A DNA stretch of 64,000 nucleotides from CAVZZV01 sp963779845 (GTDB lineage Bacteria; Bacteroidota; Bacteroidia; Bacteroidales; GCA-2748055), in assembly GCA_963779845.1 (NCBI GenBank), contig CAVZZV010000006.1:626612-690611 (forward strand), in the 5' to 3' direction. This document shows, piece by piece, positions 27,651 through 36,237 of the stretch (its first letter is position 1; each line of letters begins with the position of its first letter). The notes under the pieces were generated by a model. The model saw only the letters and a program-made list of their open reading frames with translations, did not search any database and was not told the origin of the DNA. The position numbers were made by a program, and so were the translations under genes.

Positions 27651-29120
27651 TTATTTCTTTGTTTGTATTAATATCACACCATCCCTAGCTCTATTACCGT
27701 ATAATTGAATTGCGGCCTCCCCTTTTAAAACTTGTACCGATTCAATATTGTTTGGATCAATATCTGCTTGATTATCGATTGGATATCCGTCTACTACATA
27801 CAATTGACCTTTTTGTATATTTGAGTTAATAATTGGTGTCGGGTTTACAATAAGTATACTATCAGGTATTTGCTCACCCTGTAATTTTTTTATTATAAGC
27901 TCAATCTTCTGATTATAGGCATTAATTTGATAATCATATATTCGTGATTTTTCAACCAAAGATTTTTTCATTAGCTCAAAACTCTCAATACGATAATCAC
28001 AGTATCGACTTAGCAGTTCAACTCTATCAATTAATTCAATTGGTAAATTTTCTAAAGAATCAACTTGATTTACGATTTCCTTACATTTTTTCCAATTTGG
28101 AATTCCATCTACCTTAATGGCTTTTAGGTACTTATCATCAGTCGAATATGGTTGTACCCTATAAAAACTCATTGCTTTTTGTTCTATATCAATAAATCCT
28201 GACATGAACTTTTCATATTTAGCAACATCATTGGGTGTTCTCAGTATCACAAAGGATGTGAATACCAAAATGCCTATTATTGAAGTAGTATTTAAAATTA
28301 AATTCCTTATTTTTTTTTCTGGTTGAGATAATGAAGGAAATAATGTAATTCCAAATATTATTCCAATTAACAATCCCCCAATATGGGCAGCATTATCGAT
28401 TCCACCTTTAAGGCCATAAATCAGATTGTACCCAACAAATAAAAGGAGACTAGTCAATATTTTTTTTCTAGTTTCTTTATCAATTAGATTGGTTAAAAGT
28501 AAGGCTATATAAACGCCAAATAAACCAAATATTGCTCCTGATGCTCCCGCACTAACTATCAAATCATGCCACCATAAACTTATTACACTACCGCCTATAC
28601 CTGTAATTAGAAAAGCTATCCCAAATCTTGTTTTACCTATAAAAGGTTCTAATAGTAATCCAATATACATTAAGGCATACATATTAAATAAAAGATGAAT
28701 AACCCCAATATGTAAAAAGCAATTTGAGATTAATCTCCAATACTGACCACCGAGTGTCAAGGGTGTGAAGTTTGCGCCCCATTTAATTAGACTTTCTGTA
28801 TCAGGTAGGAATGCATTAACACCTGATATTACCATTACAATAAATATGAGAATACAAATGTTAATAAGTATTGGAGTAATGAAAAATCCATCTTTTGGTA
28901 TGAAAAGTGAGAAGAAATCAAAGATTTTGTTTTTATTTCTTTGATTTTCTTTACTGGCGATATTAAACTCAACTATCTTTTCCCGATCTCCAATAAATTC
29001 AGCGCAATCAGAATCAAAACTGGCTATATCATTAGTTAATTTACAAATAATCCCTTTTTGTCTATCAAAGCTTTGATTATCACAAACTTTACAAAACCTA
29101 AGTTGTTCTTGTCTTGTCAT
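27651..29120 (-). CDS. Rhomboid intramembrane protease with N-terminal zinc-ribbon and C-terminal SusC-plug-like tail
   Basis: 489 aa. Residues 9-40 hold four cysteines (CKVC ... C ... C), a probable zinc ribbon. Residues ~75-290 are a rhomboid domain: the catalytic Ser is in GASGAIFGLFGVY and the catalytic His in NAAHIGGLLIG, with HxxxN-type residues in HLLFNMYAL. The C-terminal ~60 residues (LYVVDGYPID, then NNIESVQVLKG, then YGNRARDGVILIQTKK) closely resemble the plug motif of SusC/TonB-dependent receptors. Sole gene of the most distal cassette, its stop 7 bp from attC1. Substrate unknown. Confidence 0.82.
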   Translation of the reverse strand: MTRQEQLRFCKVCDNQSFDRQKGIICKLTNDIASFDSDCAEFIGDREKIVEFNIASKENQRNKNKIFDFFSLFIPKDGFFITPILINICILIFIVMVISGVNAFLPDTESLIKWGANFTPLTLGGQYWRLISNCFLHIGVIHLLFNMYALMYIGLLLEPFIGKTRFGIAFLITGIGGSVISLWWHDLIVSAGASGAIFGLFGVYIALLLTNLIDKETRKKILTSLLLFVGYNLIYGLKGGIDNAAHIGGLLIGIIFGITLFPSLSQPEKKIRNLILNTTSIIGILVFTSFVILRTPNDVAKYEKFMSGFIDIEQKAMSFYRVQPYSTDDKYLKAIKVDGIPNWKKCKEIVNQVDSLENLPIELIDRVELLSRYCDYRIESFELMKKSLVEKSRIYDYQINAYNQKIELIIKKLQGEQIPDSILIVNPTPIINSNIQKGQLYVVDGYPIDNQADIDPNNIESVQVLKGEAAIQLYGNRARDGVILIQTKK

Positions 29121-29167
29121 ATTTATATCATACTAATTGTTTATTATGAACCCTGCAGTCTAATTGC

Positions 29168-29297
29168 CCATAACGCCTGACAGTAGGCCCAGTGCCGGCA
29201 TTTTTACGTTTTATGTTCGTTTTTCAATTAATTTCATTTAAATAAAAAACTCTGAAACTAAGGAATAGCAAGGCATTGGACCTACCGCTTGTTAGCA
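29168..29297. repeat. attC site 2
   Basis: Left core CCATAAC, right core GTTAGCA. Arms GTAGGCCCAGTGCCGGCA and GCATTGGACCTACCG pair imperfectly. Confidence 0.85.
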
Positions 29298-29306
29298 GCT
29301 GGGCAC

Positions 29307-29573
29307 CTATTCAATTTCATAATCTTCCAAACAGTCAGTCTCCATGGTAATGCACGTAAAGCAACCTTTTCCAGAATAAGCAGATCCGATAACCCAAATA
29401 TCATTTCCACATCTGCATTTCACTCCGTCAGCCTTTAATTTTCTAAAATGAAACAGGTCTTTTTTCAATTGAATCAAATCAGTTTTAGGATCATTGATTT
29501 TCTGTTGTTCAATAAAATTGTCTATTGAAATTGGGACGAATTTATAACTACCAAATCTAGGCTTAAAACTCAT
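29307..29573 (-). CDS. Hypothetical protein with Cys-rich C-terminus
   Basis: 88 aa, not recognised. The second half carries CRCGND ... GCFTC ... DC, possibly a metal-binding knuckle, and an acidic end (CLEDYEIE). Second gene of a two-gene cassette; its start overlaps the end of the upstream gene by 11 bp, implying coupled translation and perhaps partner proteins. Confidence 0.6.
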   Translation of the reverse strand: MSFKPRFGSYKFVPISIDNFIEQQKINDPKTDLIQLKKDLFHFRKLKADGVKCRCGNDIWVIGSAYSGKGCFTCITMETDCLEDYEIE

Positions 29574-29868
29574 AATGTCTCTTTTTTTCTGGAATTTTTT
29601 CTATTTCTGAAATGTTAGCTGATATCTTGTCAAGTGTCAAATGCAAGGACTTTAAATCCGGAAGCGCACCGAAAAATAAATCTGTTAATTGGTTTTTATT
29701 AAAACCTCTTATTGCTTTCGTAATTGCCTTTGCCTTCAACAAATATTCCTGTTCATTTTTGCAAGAATCTGCAATTAGTCCATAACGAAGCGTTAAATCG
29801 TGATTAAATTTCTCAGCTTCGATTAATATTCCTTTATAAGCTTCTGTCGATAATTCGTCTGTATCCAT
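29563..29868 (-). CDS. Hypothetical helical protein
   Basis: 101 aa, predicted mostly helical and polar (EAEKFNHDLTLRYGLIADSC, KAKAITKAIRGFNKNQLTDL). No family recognised. First gene of a two-gene cassette, overlapping the Cys-rich partner. The layout resembles a TA module but nothing in either sequence proves it. Confidence 0.6.
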   Translation of the reverse strand: MDTDELSTEAYKGILIEAEKFNHDLTLRYGLIADSCKNEQEYLLKAKAITKAIRGFNKNQLTDLFFGALPDLKSLHLTLDKISANISEIEKIPEKKRHYEF

Positions 29869-29891
29869 TGGTTATGTGTTTCATTGCCTTG

Positions 29892-30024
29892 CTGCTAACG
29901 TTTGGCAATAAGAAACTTAGGGCATTTCGAAGCTCCTACTTATCAAGTTACCAAGCCGTTTATTAAAAGTTATATCGTTTAATTTTAGCACTTTCTGCCC
30001 TATGTTTTTTATTGCTTGTTGTGG
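29892..30024. repeat. attC site 3
   Basis: Left core GCTAAC, right core GTTGTGG. The arms (TTTGGCAATAAGAAACTTAGGGC and GCCCTATGTTTTTTATTGC) diverge from the main family but still pair. Confidence 0.75.
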
Positions 30025-30032
30025 GTTGTTGT

Positions 30033-30728
30033 CTATTTAAGAGACTCATCTATAATAACATAATTTGGTTTATTTTTTATACAGCTTTTATTGAGGGTTA
30101 AAGGGATATTATCTGGTTTTGTTACAAAATATACATCTCTTGTATAATATAACATATCCTTAAGATAATCTTTTTCATTCTTAATTATTGGAATATTTCT
30201 GCTATATGAAACCTCAAATTGTATATCATTTACTGTATCATCAACTAAGTAGGCTTTTTCATTCTCTAGATTAGTATGATATTGTGGAATTTTTTTAGTT
30301 CCAATATTTTTCCATTTTGTTTTTTTAACCTGTTCTAAAATAATAAATTCATACGAGTTATGTTTGAACTTTTTAATCCATAATCCTTCAATCGTATCAA
30401 TGGCATTATTAATATTCAGGTGCAATTTATTGGTTTCAAATAAAGTATCATTAAATTCGAAAACAAATGGGCCAATAGAATAACTTCCTGTGTCTTTTGC
30501 TGTAAGCTTAATTTTTAGATTATTAAATTTTGTATTATTTACAAGAAAAGAACTGTCCAAATTTTCAATTATATAATCAACAATGAAATTTAAGTCCACA
30601 TCTATTTCAAATTCTTGGCCAACTCGAGGCAACGGATTACTTAAATCAATGTCAAGACTTTGACTGAAATTTAACCTTGGGAAAATAATTAACAGAATTA
30701 ATGCCAATTTAACTATTCTTGTTTTCAT
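30033..30728 (-). CDS. Secreted protein with BatD-like beta-sandwich features
   Basis: 231 aa with a signal peptide (MKTRIVKLALILLIIFPRLNFSQ). The following strands (NPLPRVGQEFEIDVDLNF, then KDTGSYSIGPFVFEFNDTLF) are reminiscent of the Ig-like repeats of BatD, where the GxFxFxfng pattern is typical. The remainder (YEFIILEQVKKTKWKNIGT) is not recognised. Single-gene cassette with no TA partner. Function unknown. Confidence 0.6.
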   Translation of the reverse strand: MKTRIVKLALILLIIFPRLNFSQSLDIDLSNPLPRVGQEFEIDVDLNFIVDYIIENLDSSFLVNNTKFNNLKIKLTAKDTGSYSIGPFVFEFNDTLFETNKLHLNINNAIDTIEGLWIKKFKHNSYEFIILEQVKKTKWKNIGTKKIPQYHTNLENEKAYLVDDTVNDIQFEVSYSRNIPIIKNEKDYLKDMLYYTRDVYFVTKPDNIPLTLNKSCIKNKPNYVIIDESLK

Positions 30729-30759
30729 CTAATATATTTTAAGGATGTTGAATCAATAA

Positions 30760-30888
30760 CCCACAACGGATGGCGGTAGACCCAGTGCTGGCGTTTTTAA
30801 GATTATCGATCGGTATTCAATTATTTTCATTTATACAATAAACATCAAACTTAGAAAGACCAAGCATTGGGCTTACCGCTTGTTATGT
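30760..30888. repeat. attC site 4
   Basis: Left core CCACAAC, right core GTTATGT. The cassette to its left begins GTTGTGGGTTGTTG and ends with the near-perfect complement CAATAACCCACAAC. Confidence 0.87.
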
Positions 30889-30892
30889 GGGG

Positions 30893-31195
30893 TTATTTAT
30901 CTTTTATTCTATTCTCAATATCCATTTGTTCGTGAAGAATTCTTGTTATTTCAACTTCACTGTCATTAATTCTACGGTAAAAAATAATGTGTCGTCCTGC
31001 TTTAAATCCCAATAAGTTTTCCATAACACCAAAATAAGTTTTACCTAGTTCAGGGTTACTTGCAACCTCTTTGCAATTTTCAATAAGCATATGGTAATAT
31101 CTGTCTGCTTGATCTTCAGACCATTTATTTAATGTGTAATTCCAGATTTGAGTTAAGTCAAAAACCGCTTTATTGGTAAATTTATAACTAGCCAT
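30893..31195 (-). CDS. ParE/RelE-superfamily toxin
   Basis: 100 aa. KFTNKAVFDLTQIWNYTLNKW at the start and GRHIIFYRRINDSEVEITRILHEQMD at the end are diagnostic of ParE toxins, which poison DNA gyrase in characterised cases. It overlaps the upstream ParD-like antitoxin gene by 8 bp. The stop is about 5 bp from attC4. Confidence 0.88.
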   Translation of the reverse strand: MASYKFTNKAVFDLTQIWNYTLNKWSEDQADRYYHMLIENCKEVASNPELGKTYFGVMENLLGFKAGRHIIFYRRINDSEVEITRILHEQMDIENRIKDK

Positions 31196-31439
31196 TCTGA
31201 TTCTTTTTAGCTTTTAATTTACTCAAATGTGTCTCAGGGTTAAAATCATTTGCAATTCCGCTATCAATACCTTCTTGAATAGCTTCTCTTAATAGCATAA
31301 TCTTGTTTTCTTCTTCTTCTAAAAGCCTTAATCCAGCTCGAACGACTTCACTTGCATTTTTATATCGTCCCGAAGAAATTTTGCTTTTAATAAAACCGTC
31401 AAAATAGTTTCCTATTGATATTGAAGTATTTCTGTCCAT
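31188..31439 (-). CDS. ParD-like antitoxin
   Basis: 83 aa. A ribbon-helix-helix start (NTSISIGNYFDGFIKSKIS, then SGRYKNASEVVRAGLRLLEEEE) binds DNA, and a charged C-terminal tail would wrap the ParE toxin encoded downstream. First gene of the cassette, likely autoregulating it. Confidence 0.88.
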   Translation of the reverse strand: MDRNTSISIGNYFDGFIKSKISSGRYKNASEVVRAGLRLLEEEENKIMLLREAIQEGIDSGIANDFNPETHLSKLKAKKNQNG

Positions 31440-31511
31440 GGCTTATTATTTTTTCTCAAATATACCAAATATTGGTACAAATGTCAAGAGTAGATTCTTT
31501 TTTATAATCCC

Positions 31512-31640
31512 ACATAACGTGCAGCGGTAAGCACTGTGCCGGCATTTTTAAGATTTTTGTTCGGTTTCCGATTAAGTGAATTTTTACAAATAATTTCGTT
31601 TTAAAAATGAACCAGGCATGGGGCTTACCGTTTGTTAGGC
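31512..31640. repeat. attC site 5
   Basis: Left core ACATAAC, right core GTTAGGC (a perfect GTTRRRY). The TAA stop of the neighbouring HigA gene lies inside the right core. Confidence 0.88.
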
Positions 31641-31940
31641 GGCGGTGATCTTCATCCTTTGTATATGGCTGAATTCCTTCGATTTACGGCTCTTCTCTTC
31701 CTCAATATCATAATCATTTTGCAATCCCAGCCAAAATTTTGGGGAATTATCAAAATATCGGCTTAACCGTATGGCAGTATCCGCGCTTATCCTTCGATTT
31801 CCTTTCAAAATCTCCGAGGTACGCGTCTGCGGAATCCCAATATCTTTAGAAAGTCTATAGGCACTTATTTGTAGGGGAATCAGAAACTCCTCTTGCAAAA
31901 CTTCTCCCGGATGAATATTTGGTAAATTTTTCATAATCAA
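31635..31940 (-). CDS. higA: HigA-family antitoxin (XRE helix-turn-helix)
   Basis: 101 aa. NIHPGEVLQEEFLIPLQISA opens the HigA/VapI helix-turn-helix domain, followed by RTSEILKGNRRISADTAIRL and KFWLGLQNDYDIE, both family signatures. It neutralises HigB encoded 1 bp upstream and would repress the operon. Its stop codon is supplied by the attC right core. Confidence 0.92.
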   Translation of the reverse strand: MIMKNLPNIHPGEVLQEEFLIPLQISAYRLSKDIGIPQTRTSEILKGNRRISADTAIRLSRYFDNSPKFWLGLQNDYDIEEEKSRKSKEFSHIQRMKITAA

Positions 31941-31941
31941 T

Positions 31942-32226
31942 TTATTTATGATAATCCTTTATTTCAACATTCTCTGCATTCCCGTCTTTCCAAATAAATA
32001 CTATCCGCCATTGGTCATTTATCCTGATGCTGTGAAATCCTTTCATTTTGCCTGCCAATTTCTCCAAATGATTGGATGGGGGAATAGTCAAGTCTTTTAT
32101 ATTTTGTGAGCTATTCAACATCCTTAGCTTTCTCCGGCCCACCTTTTGAATTTCTAATGGAATCGCTTTTAAACGCAAGCCGTTCCATATCTTTTCAGTA
32201 TTCTTTGAACCAAAAGAAATTATCAT
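31942..32226 (-). CDS. higB: HigB-family mRNA interferase toxin
   Basis: 94 aa, RelE/ParE fold. LRKLRML-type core (VGRRKLRMLNSSQNIKDLTIP), then NHLEKLAGKMKGFHSIRIND and QWRIVFIWKDGNAENVEIKDYH, the standard HigB plasmid-killer sequence. The toxin-first order is usual for higBA. Confidence 0.92.
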   Translation of the reverse strand: MIISFGSKNTEKIWNGLRLKAIPLEIQKVGRRKLRMLNSSQNIKDLTIPPSNHLEKLAGKMKGFHSIRINDQWRIVFIWKDGNAENVEIKDYHK

Positions 32227-32298
32227 ACATGTTTTACGTTACTAACGCCAAAGATAAGCATTATTTTGATTATATGCAAGAAGCCCTTTTTTACTGAC

Positions 32299-32428
32299 GC
32301 CTAACGGTTGGCGGTAGGTACAGTGCCGGCATTTATAAGATTAAATTTTTGGTTTACGACTTTTTATATATGAACGAAAGATGTCTTTTTAGGAAGTAGC
32401 AAGGCATTGGACCTACCGTTTGTTAGCA
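32299..32428. repeat. attC site 6
   Basis: Left core GCCTAAC, right core GTTAGCA. Arms GGCGGTAGGTACAGTGCCGG and GGCATTGGACCTACCG pair with extrahelical bases. Confidence 0.9.
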
Positions 32429-32436
32429 ACTGGCCG

Positions 32437-32769
32437 TTATTCTATCATTTTTTTAACTTCTTGATAAAGAGGCTCTAATTGTCGCTTAATTATTGCCCAA
32501 ATCATCGAAGAGTCAACTGCATCATATGCATGAATTATGCGGTTACGAAATCCAAGAATTTTTCGGGCATTTTTTAAACTCACTTCAGGATGAAGTAGAT
32601 CAAACTTGTTTACAGCTTCACCAATTATTCCCAATTGTCTTTCAACAGCACTTTGAGTTTTCAGGTCTTTAGTATAATCAGAAAATGAGGAAATGTTACT
32701 GGTAAAATCCTCGATTAATTCTATTGCACGAATTATATCATCCAGATACTTTAACCCCTTTTCTGTCAT
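32437..32769 (-). CDS. hepT: HEPN-domain toxin (HepT, DUF86)
   Basis: 110 aa helical protein with the RX4H RNase-like motif of HEPN toxins in GFRNRIIHAYDAVD. It overlaps the upstream nucleotidyltransferase gene by 32 bp, the classic MntA/HepT arrangement in which the nucleotidyltransferase silences HepT by AMPylation. Confidence 0.9.
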   Translation of the reverse strand: MTEKGLKYLDDIIRAIELIEDFTSNISSFSDYTKDLKTQSAVERQLGIIGEAVNKFDLLHPEVSLKNARKILGFRNRIIHAYDAVDSSMIWAIIKRQLEPLYQEVKKMIE

Positions 32770-33073
32770 AGATTAATACTTTAGTTGAATCAATACTTTT
32801 TCTAAGGTAAGGGTTTCTGATAGAAGATTCAGTCAATAAATCAACTTTATTATGAAAAAACAATTCAAATGTATCCCACAAAGAAATTAATTTCTCACCT
32901 CTATCAATTGGATCTGCAGCATCAATTTCAACAAGCAAATCAATATCACTTTTTTCTTTATCGAATTTATCAGTGGTAGATGAACCAAAAGCATACAAGT
33001 ACTTAACATTATGAACTTTACACAAATTCAGAAAGTTAATTCTGTCTTTTAATATTTTTTCTCGAATAACCAT
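32738..33073 (-). CDS. mntA: MNT-type minimal nucleotidyltransferase antitoxin
   Basis: 111 aa from MVIREKILKDRINFLN; an in-frame methionine nine codons upstream is less likely. The Pol-beta-type nucleotidyltransferase motif GS ... SDIDLLVEI is clear (YAFGSSTTDKFDKEKSDIDL). It pairs with the HEPN toxin downstream. Confidence 0.9.
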   Translation of the reverse strand: MVIREKILKDRINFLNLCKVHNVKYLYAFGSSTTDKFDKEKSDIDLLVEIDAADPIDRGEKLISLWDTFELFFHNKVDLLTESSIRNPYLRKSIDSTKVLIYDRKGVKVSG

Positions 33074-33138
33074 AAAACAAAGATAACTGTTTTTAAGCAA
33101 TTGTCAATTTCGTTTGAAGTCGTTTGTTTTTCGGCTGG

Positions 33139-33270
33139 TTGCTAACGGACGGCGGTAGGTACAGTGCCGGCATTCGAAGCGATTTATGTCAGTTCTTAGG
33201 TAAACGTTAATTTAATAGATATTTTTCGTTTTCAGATTAAGCAAGGTGTTGAACATACCGTATGTTAGGG
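33139..33270. repeat. attC site 7
   Basis: Left core TGCTAAC, right core GTTAGGG. Centre carries the ATTCGAAGC spacer shared by several sites. Confidence 0.88.
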
Positions 33271-33271
33271 G

Positions 33272-33637
33272 TTAGGTGCTTTTATTAGAGCCAATTCCAA
33301 GCTGAAAACAAATAGCACCAATAATTTTGTTCTGAATATCTTTATCCGTGATTTCACCATACTTTTTGGATAATCGTCGTTTATCAATAGTCCTGATTTG
33401 ATGACACAATGCGATAGATTCTTTTTCAAGTCCAAATTTATCGCTTGATAATAAAATTTCATTTGGATATATTATCCGATTGGGTTTTCTGGAAGTTATA
33501 GGAATAATATTAACAATATTCAATAATTCATTAATATCATCTTCACTGATTATCAAAACAGGTCGGGTTTTTCCTTGCTCCGAACCGATCACCGGATCAA
33601 GATTTGCTCTCCAGATACTCCACTTTTTAACTTTCAT
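33272..33637 (-). CDS. MazF/PemK-family endoribonuclease toxin
   Basis: 121 aa. It starts KKWSIWRANLDPVIGSEQGKTR and continues PVLIISEDDINELLNIVNIIPITS, the standard PemK/MazF barrel with the RPV/IIS core. It cleaves mRNA at short motifs in known homologues. Overlaps the upstream antitoxin by 4 bp (ATGA-type junction). Confidence 0.92.
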   Translation of the reverse strand: MKVKKWSIWRANLDPVIGSEQGKTRPVLIISEDDINELLNIVNIIPITSRKPNRIIYPNEILLSSDKFGLEKESIALCHQIRTIDKRRLSKKYGEITDKDIQNKIIGAICFQLGIGSNKST

Positions 33638-33915
33638 AGTAATTCATTATCAGAATCGTCGAAATCAGAGGTGATTTCATTTATATCTGAAAGAAATAAT
33701 GGATCTTTGGAGGCCTTCTTGAGCATCTCTATTCTTTCCTGCCGGCTTTCGTCAACATCCTCAATAATAACCTTAACCCGCTTCCTAGACTTAAACCTAT
33801 CGGGCAATTTGATAATCAGACGGTTATCCTTTTGGATTTCATATGTCTTTTCAAATGTCATAAATGGCTTTTTTGTAAAAATACAAAATTTTTTCTTTGA
33901 ATGGTTTCTCTGCAC
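33634..33915 (-). CDS. Putative MazE-like antitoxin
   Basis: 93 aa. The N-terminus (FEKTYEIQKDNRLIIKLPDRFKSR) looks like a beta-rich DNA-binding swapped hairpin and the tail (SDINEITSDFDDSDNELL) is strongly acidic, as in toxin-wrapping antitoxins. The family is not precisely recognised; the call follows from its position before MazF and its overlap. Confidence 0.75.
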   Translation of the reverse strand: MQRNHSKKKFCIFTKKPFMTFEKTYEIQKDNRLIIKLPDRFKSRKRVKVIIEDVDESRQERIEMLKKASKDPLFLSDINEITSDFDDSDNELL

Positions 33916-33919
33916 TTAC

Positions 33920-34051
33920 CCCTAACGGCTGCAGCTAAGCCCAGTGCGGGATTTCGAAGACGAAATCTGTCAACCGAGAATAAAGTTAAATTGAAAAACT
34001 GACATTTGCAAACTTTGGAACCACCCGCATTGGGTTTAGCTGTTGTTAGGT
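33920..34051. repeat. attC site 8
   Basis: Left core CCCTAAC, right core GTTAGGT. Arms GCAGCTAAGCCCAGTGCGGG and CCCGCATTGGGTTTAGCTG pair very well. Confidence 0.9.
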
Positions 34052-34062
34052 GCAGGGGTTGA

Positions 34063-34358
34063 TTAAAACGCTAATATTTTTGGATCTTGTCTGTTGTCGA
34101 ATATCCTTAAAATGTCAACGTAGTCTTTTCTATCGCGATAAAATAGCGTATTGTGTTTAGTCAAAACACATTTCCTGATTTTTTATTTTTGTAAATTACA
34201 GGAAATTGTCTAGGATTAATTGAAATCATTGAAAGTGATGAAGCAGTAATTTCGATAAACCCCTGTACTACCTTATCATCCCAATTCTCTTTAAGGTAAT
34301 CAAGAATGGTTAAAAAATCGTTTTCAGATAATGGAGACCAAATAATTTGCTTAGGCAT
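34063..34358 (-). pseudogene. RelE-family toxin, frameshifted
   Basis: The N-terminal part reads MPKQIIWSPLSENDFLTILDYL to PVIYKNKKSG, then hits a stop at 34161. The remainder, IRKCVLTKHNTLFYRDRKDY to DPKILAF, is intact in the next frame. One base is missing from an A-run around 34184. A RelE toxin cut here would be inactive; an assembly homopolymer error is the alternative. The antitoxin partner upstream is intact. Confidence 0.8.
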
Positions 34359-34599
34359 GTGAATATTTCTTGCGAATTTTGGACATAACTTTTTCGTTGG
34401 GAATACCTTTCCCTAACTCAATTTCCTCAATCGCATCAAAAATGCCTTGTTTCTGTTCGTCTGTCAATCTTTCCCAATCACCAAGGTCCTTTTTCTCATT
34501 TATGAAATTTAATAGGACTCCATATAATTCTTCTAATCGATTCTTCTCAAGTGAGTCGATTTGTCGGAAGATTTTAAGTTTCAGATCAGAGACTGTCAT
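34351..34599 (-). CDS. RelE-partner antitoxin
   Basis: 82 aa from MTVSDLKLKIFRQIDSLEK; upstream in-frame codons look non-coding. Helical and acidic with LTDEQKQGIFDAIEEIELGKG, a segment seen in addiction-module antitoxins of Bacteroidota. Overlaps the toxin gene by 8 bp. Confidence 0.8.
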   Translation of the reverse strand: MTVSDLKLKIFRQIDSLEKNRLEELYGVLLNFINEKKDLGDWERLTDEQKQGIFDAIEEIELGKGIPNEKVMSKIRKKYSHA

Positions 34600-34665
34600 A
34601 ATTTGACTTTTTTCAAAGGTACAAAAAAAGTAATTCACCTGGTAATTCAGGCTTGTATACACTTG

Positions 34666-34795
34666 CACCTAACGGACGGCGGTAAGCACTGTGCCGACAT
34701 TTTTAAGATTTTTGTTCGGTTTCCGATGAAGTAAATTTATTCAAATAATTTCGTTTTAATAATGAACCAGGCATGGGGCTTACCGTTTGTTGGCA
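34666..34795. repeat. attC site 9
   Basis: Left core ACCTAAC, right core GTTGGCA. Arms CGGCGGTAAGCACTGTGCCG and GCATGGGGCTTACCG. Confidence 0.9.
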
Positions 34796-34817
34796 ACAGT
34801 ACTTTTTTTCGAAATCA

Positions 34818-35105
34818 TTAAAGAATACTATTCAGGTCTTGTCGCCCTACGATCGCCATAATTTCAACAATATCATCTTTAACCTTGTAATAGATAGAGT
34901 CGGAACCGCAAGCACAACGTCTATAGCCTTTCTTAATATAATCAACTGACTCAAAAGAGAATGGTTGCTGTGCAATTACGTCAAAGTATTTGAAAAATGA
35001 ATCAAAGTACTTATCTGCTTGAACCATCCCAAATCGTTCTACTCCGTATCTATGAATCCGAATCAAATCTTTTTTGGCGACATTACTTAATCGATATTTA
35101 GCCAT
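34818..35105 (-). CDS. ParE-family toxin
   Basis: 95 aa. YRLSNVAKKDLIRIHRYGVE at the start and CGSDSIYYKVKDDIVEIMAIVGRQD at the end fit ParE. Overlaps the ParD-like gene by 8 bp. Confidence 0.9.
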   Translation of the reverse strand: MAKYRLSNVAKKDLIRIHRYGVERFGMVQADKYFDSFFKYFDVIAQQPFSFESVDYIKKGYRRCACGSDSIYYKVKDDIVEIMAIVGRQDLNSIL

Positions 35106-35337
35106 TTAGCAATGACTTTGATTGTGTTAGAATTTGATCTTTACTGTCGTCTGTAAAACCACTGTTCTCTGCTCTATCAAGCTTAGCTCTAATCCAGTCG
35201 ATTTGAACTTGCTGTTGTCTTGCTTGTCTGATCAGATCATTAACTAGCTCACTTTTGCTGGCATATTCTTTATTGCTCAATTGTGCTTTTAACCATTCAT
35301 CATTGGGTTCTGTGAATGAAATGCTCTGTCTAATCAT
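35098..35337 (-). CDS. ParD-like (CopG-type) antitoxin
   Basis: 79 aa. Ribbon-helix-helix: RQSISFTEPNDEWLKAQLSN, then KEYASKSELVNDLIRQARQQ. The C-terminal part (AENSGFTDDSKDQILTQSK) matches the toxin-binding tail of ParD partners. First gene of the cassette. Confidence 0.9.
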   Translation of the reverse strand: MIRQSISFTEPNDEWLKAQLSNKEYASKSELVNDLIRQARQQQVQIDWIRAKLDRAENSGFTDDSKDQILTQSKSLLNG

Positions 35338-35399
35338 AGCTTTTTGGTGTAAAATTACATCTTATTTGAATCAGTTGCAAGTTTTTTTTCTTGTATTGT

Positions 35400-35530
35400 T
35401 GCCAACGGACGACGGTATGTGCAGTACCGGCATTCGAAGCAATTATTGTCAGTTTTTAAGTCTATGCTAATTTAATATATATTCGTCTTTTTCAGATAGG
35501 GCAAGGTATTGAACATACCGTATGTTATGG
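35400..35530. repeat. attC site 10
   Basis: Left core TGCCAAC, right core GTTATGG. The unit to its left starts GTTGGCAACAGTAC and ends GTATTGTTGCCAAC. Confidence 0.88.
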
Positions 35531-35541
35531 CGGCGTGTTTT

Positions 35542-35949
35542 CTACAGTTTATCCATTAATTGTCTTATTGTTACAATGTCTGTTGTTTTTATTTTTTTAA
35601 TATCAAGTAAGTCTTTATCTCCTGTAACAAGATAGTCGGCGTTACTGTCAACTGCCAGGCTCAATAAGAAATTATCTTTGTGGTCACGACATTGTTCAAT
35701 TTGGGAGGTTACTTTTATTAAAATCCCAAAATTGTCAAAGAAGAGGAGTATATCTTCAATATCTTTGTTCGTGAAATATTTTTGAAATCTTTGTCTGGCG
35801 ACAACAACCAAAAATTCCTGAATCAATTCTTCAGAGAAAACAAGCTTAGCTTTTTTATTCCCGATATATTTATCTAAAAAGCTGAAGTCCTTAGTTATAA
35901 GAAAACTAATCCAAAGATTCGTGTCAAGAATGACCAGTTTACTTTTCAT
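35542..35949 (-). CDS. PIN-domain RNase toxin
   Basis: 135 aa from MKSKLVILDTNLWISFL. The four acidic PIN positions are readable: Asp in LDTN, Glu in SEELIQEFL, Asp in CRDHKDNFLLSLA, Asp in TGDKDLL. Belongs to the COG1569-like group of PIN toxins. Overlaps the antitoxin by 11 bp. Confidence 0.85.
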   Translation of the reverse strand: MKSKLVILDTNLWISFLITKDFSFLDKYIGNKKAKLVFSEELIQEFLVVVARQRFQKYFTNKDIEDILLFFDNFGILIKVTSQIEQCRDHKDNFLLSLAVDSNADYLVTGDKDLLDIKKIKTTDIVTIRQLMDKL

Positions 35950-36157
35950 ATCGGGCTTTTCTAACCGATTCAACTTCTTTAGTGATTTCGTCTAAAGTAG
36001 GGTCATTATCGGATTTGCTCCTCAGCTTTTTAAGTAATTCAGCAAAATCAGATTCGGACTTTTCCTTTTTTATTTTAATTAAATCCATGTCGGCAAGGCT
36101 TTTGAGCAATTGCTTTGCTTTTGGATTTATTATTTCAATTCTTAATGATTCCATCAC
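35939..36157 (-). CDS. Putative antitoxin of PIN toxin
   Basis: 72 aa, short and charged. Hydrophobic start (SLRIEIINPKAKQLLKSLAD) and C-terminal helix (LDEITKEVESVRKARYEK) match antitoxins commonly found before COG1569 PIN toxins in Bacteroidota. Called mainly by position. Confidence 0.78.
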   Translation of the reverse strand: MMESLRIEIINPKAKQLLKSLADMDLIKIKKEKSESDFAELLKKLRSKSDNDPTLDEITKEVESVRKARYEK

Positions 36158-36237
36158 AATTATTTTTTATCAAATATACAAAAATCTGATATAGCCCGGA
36201 TATTATTTATGCTCATTTTAAGGTCTTCCAAACATGC

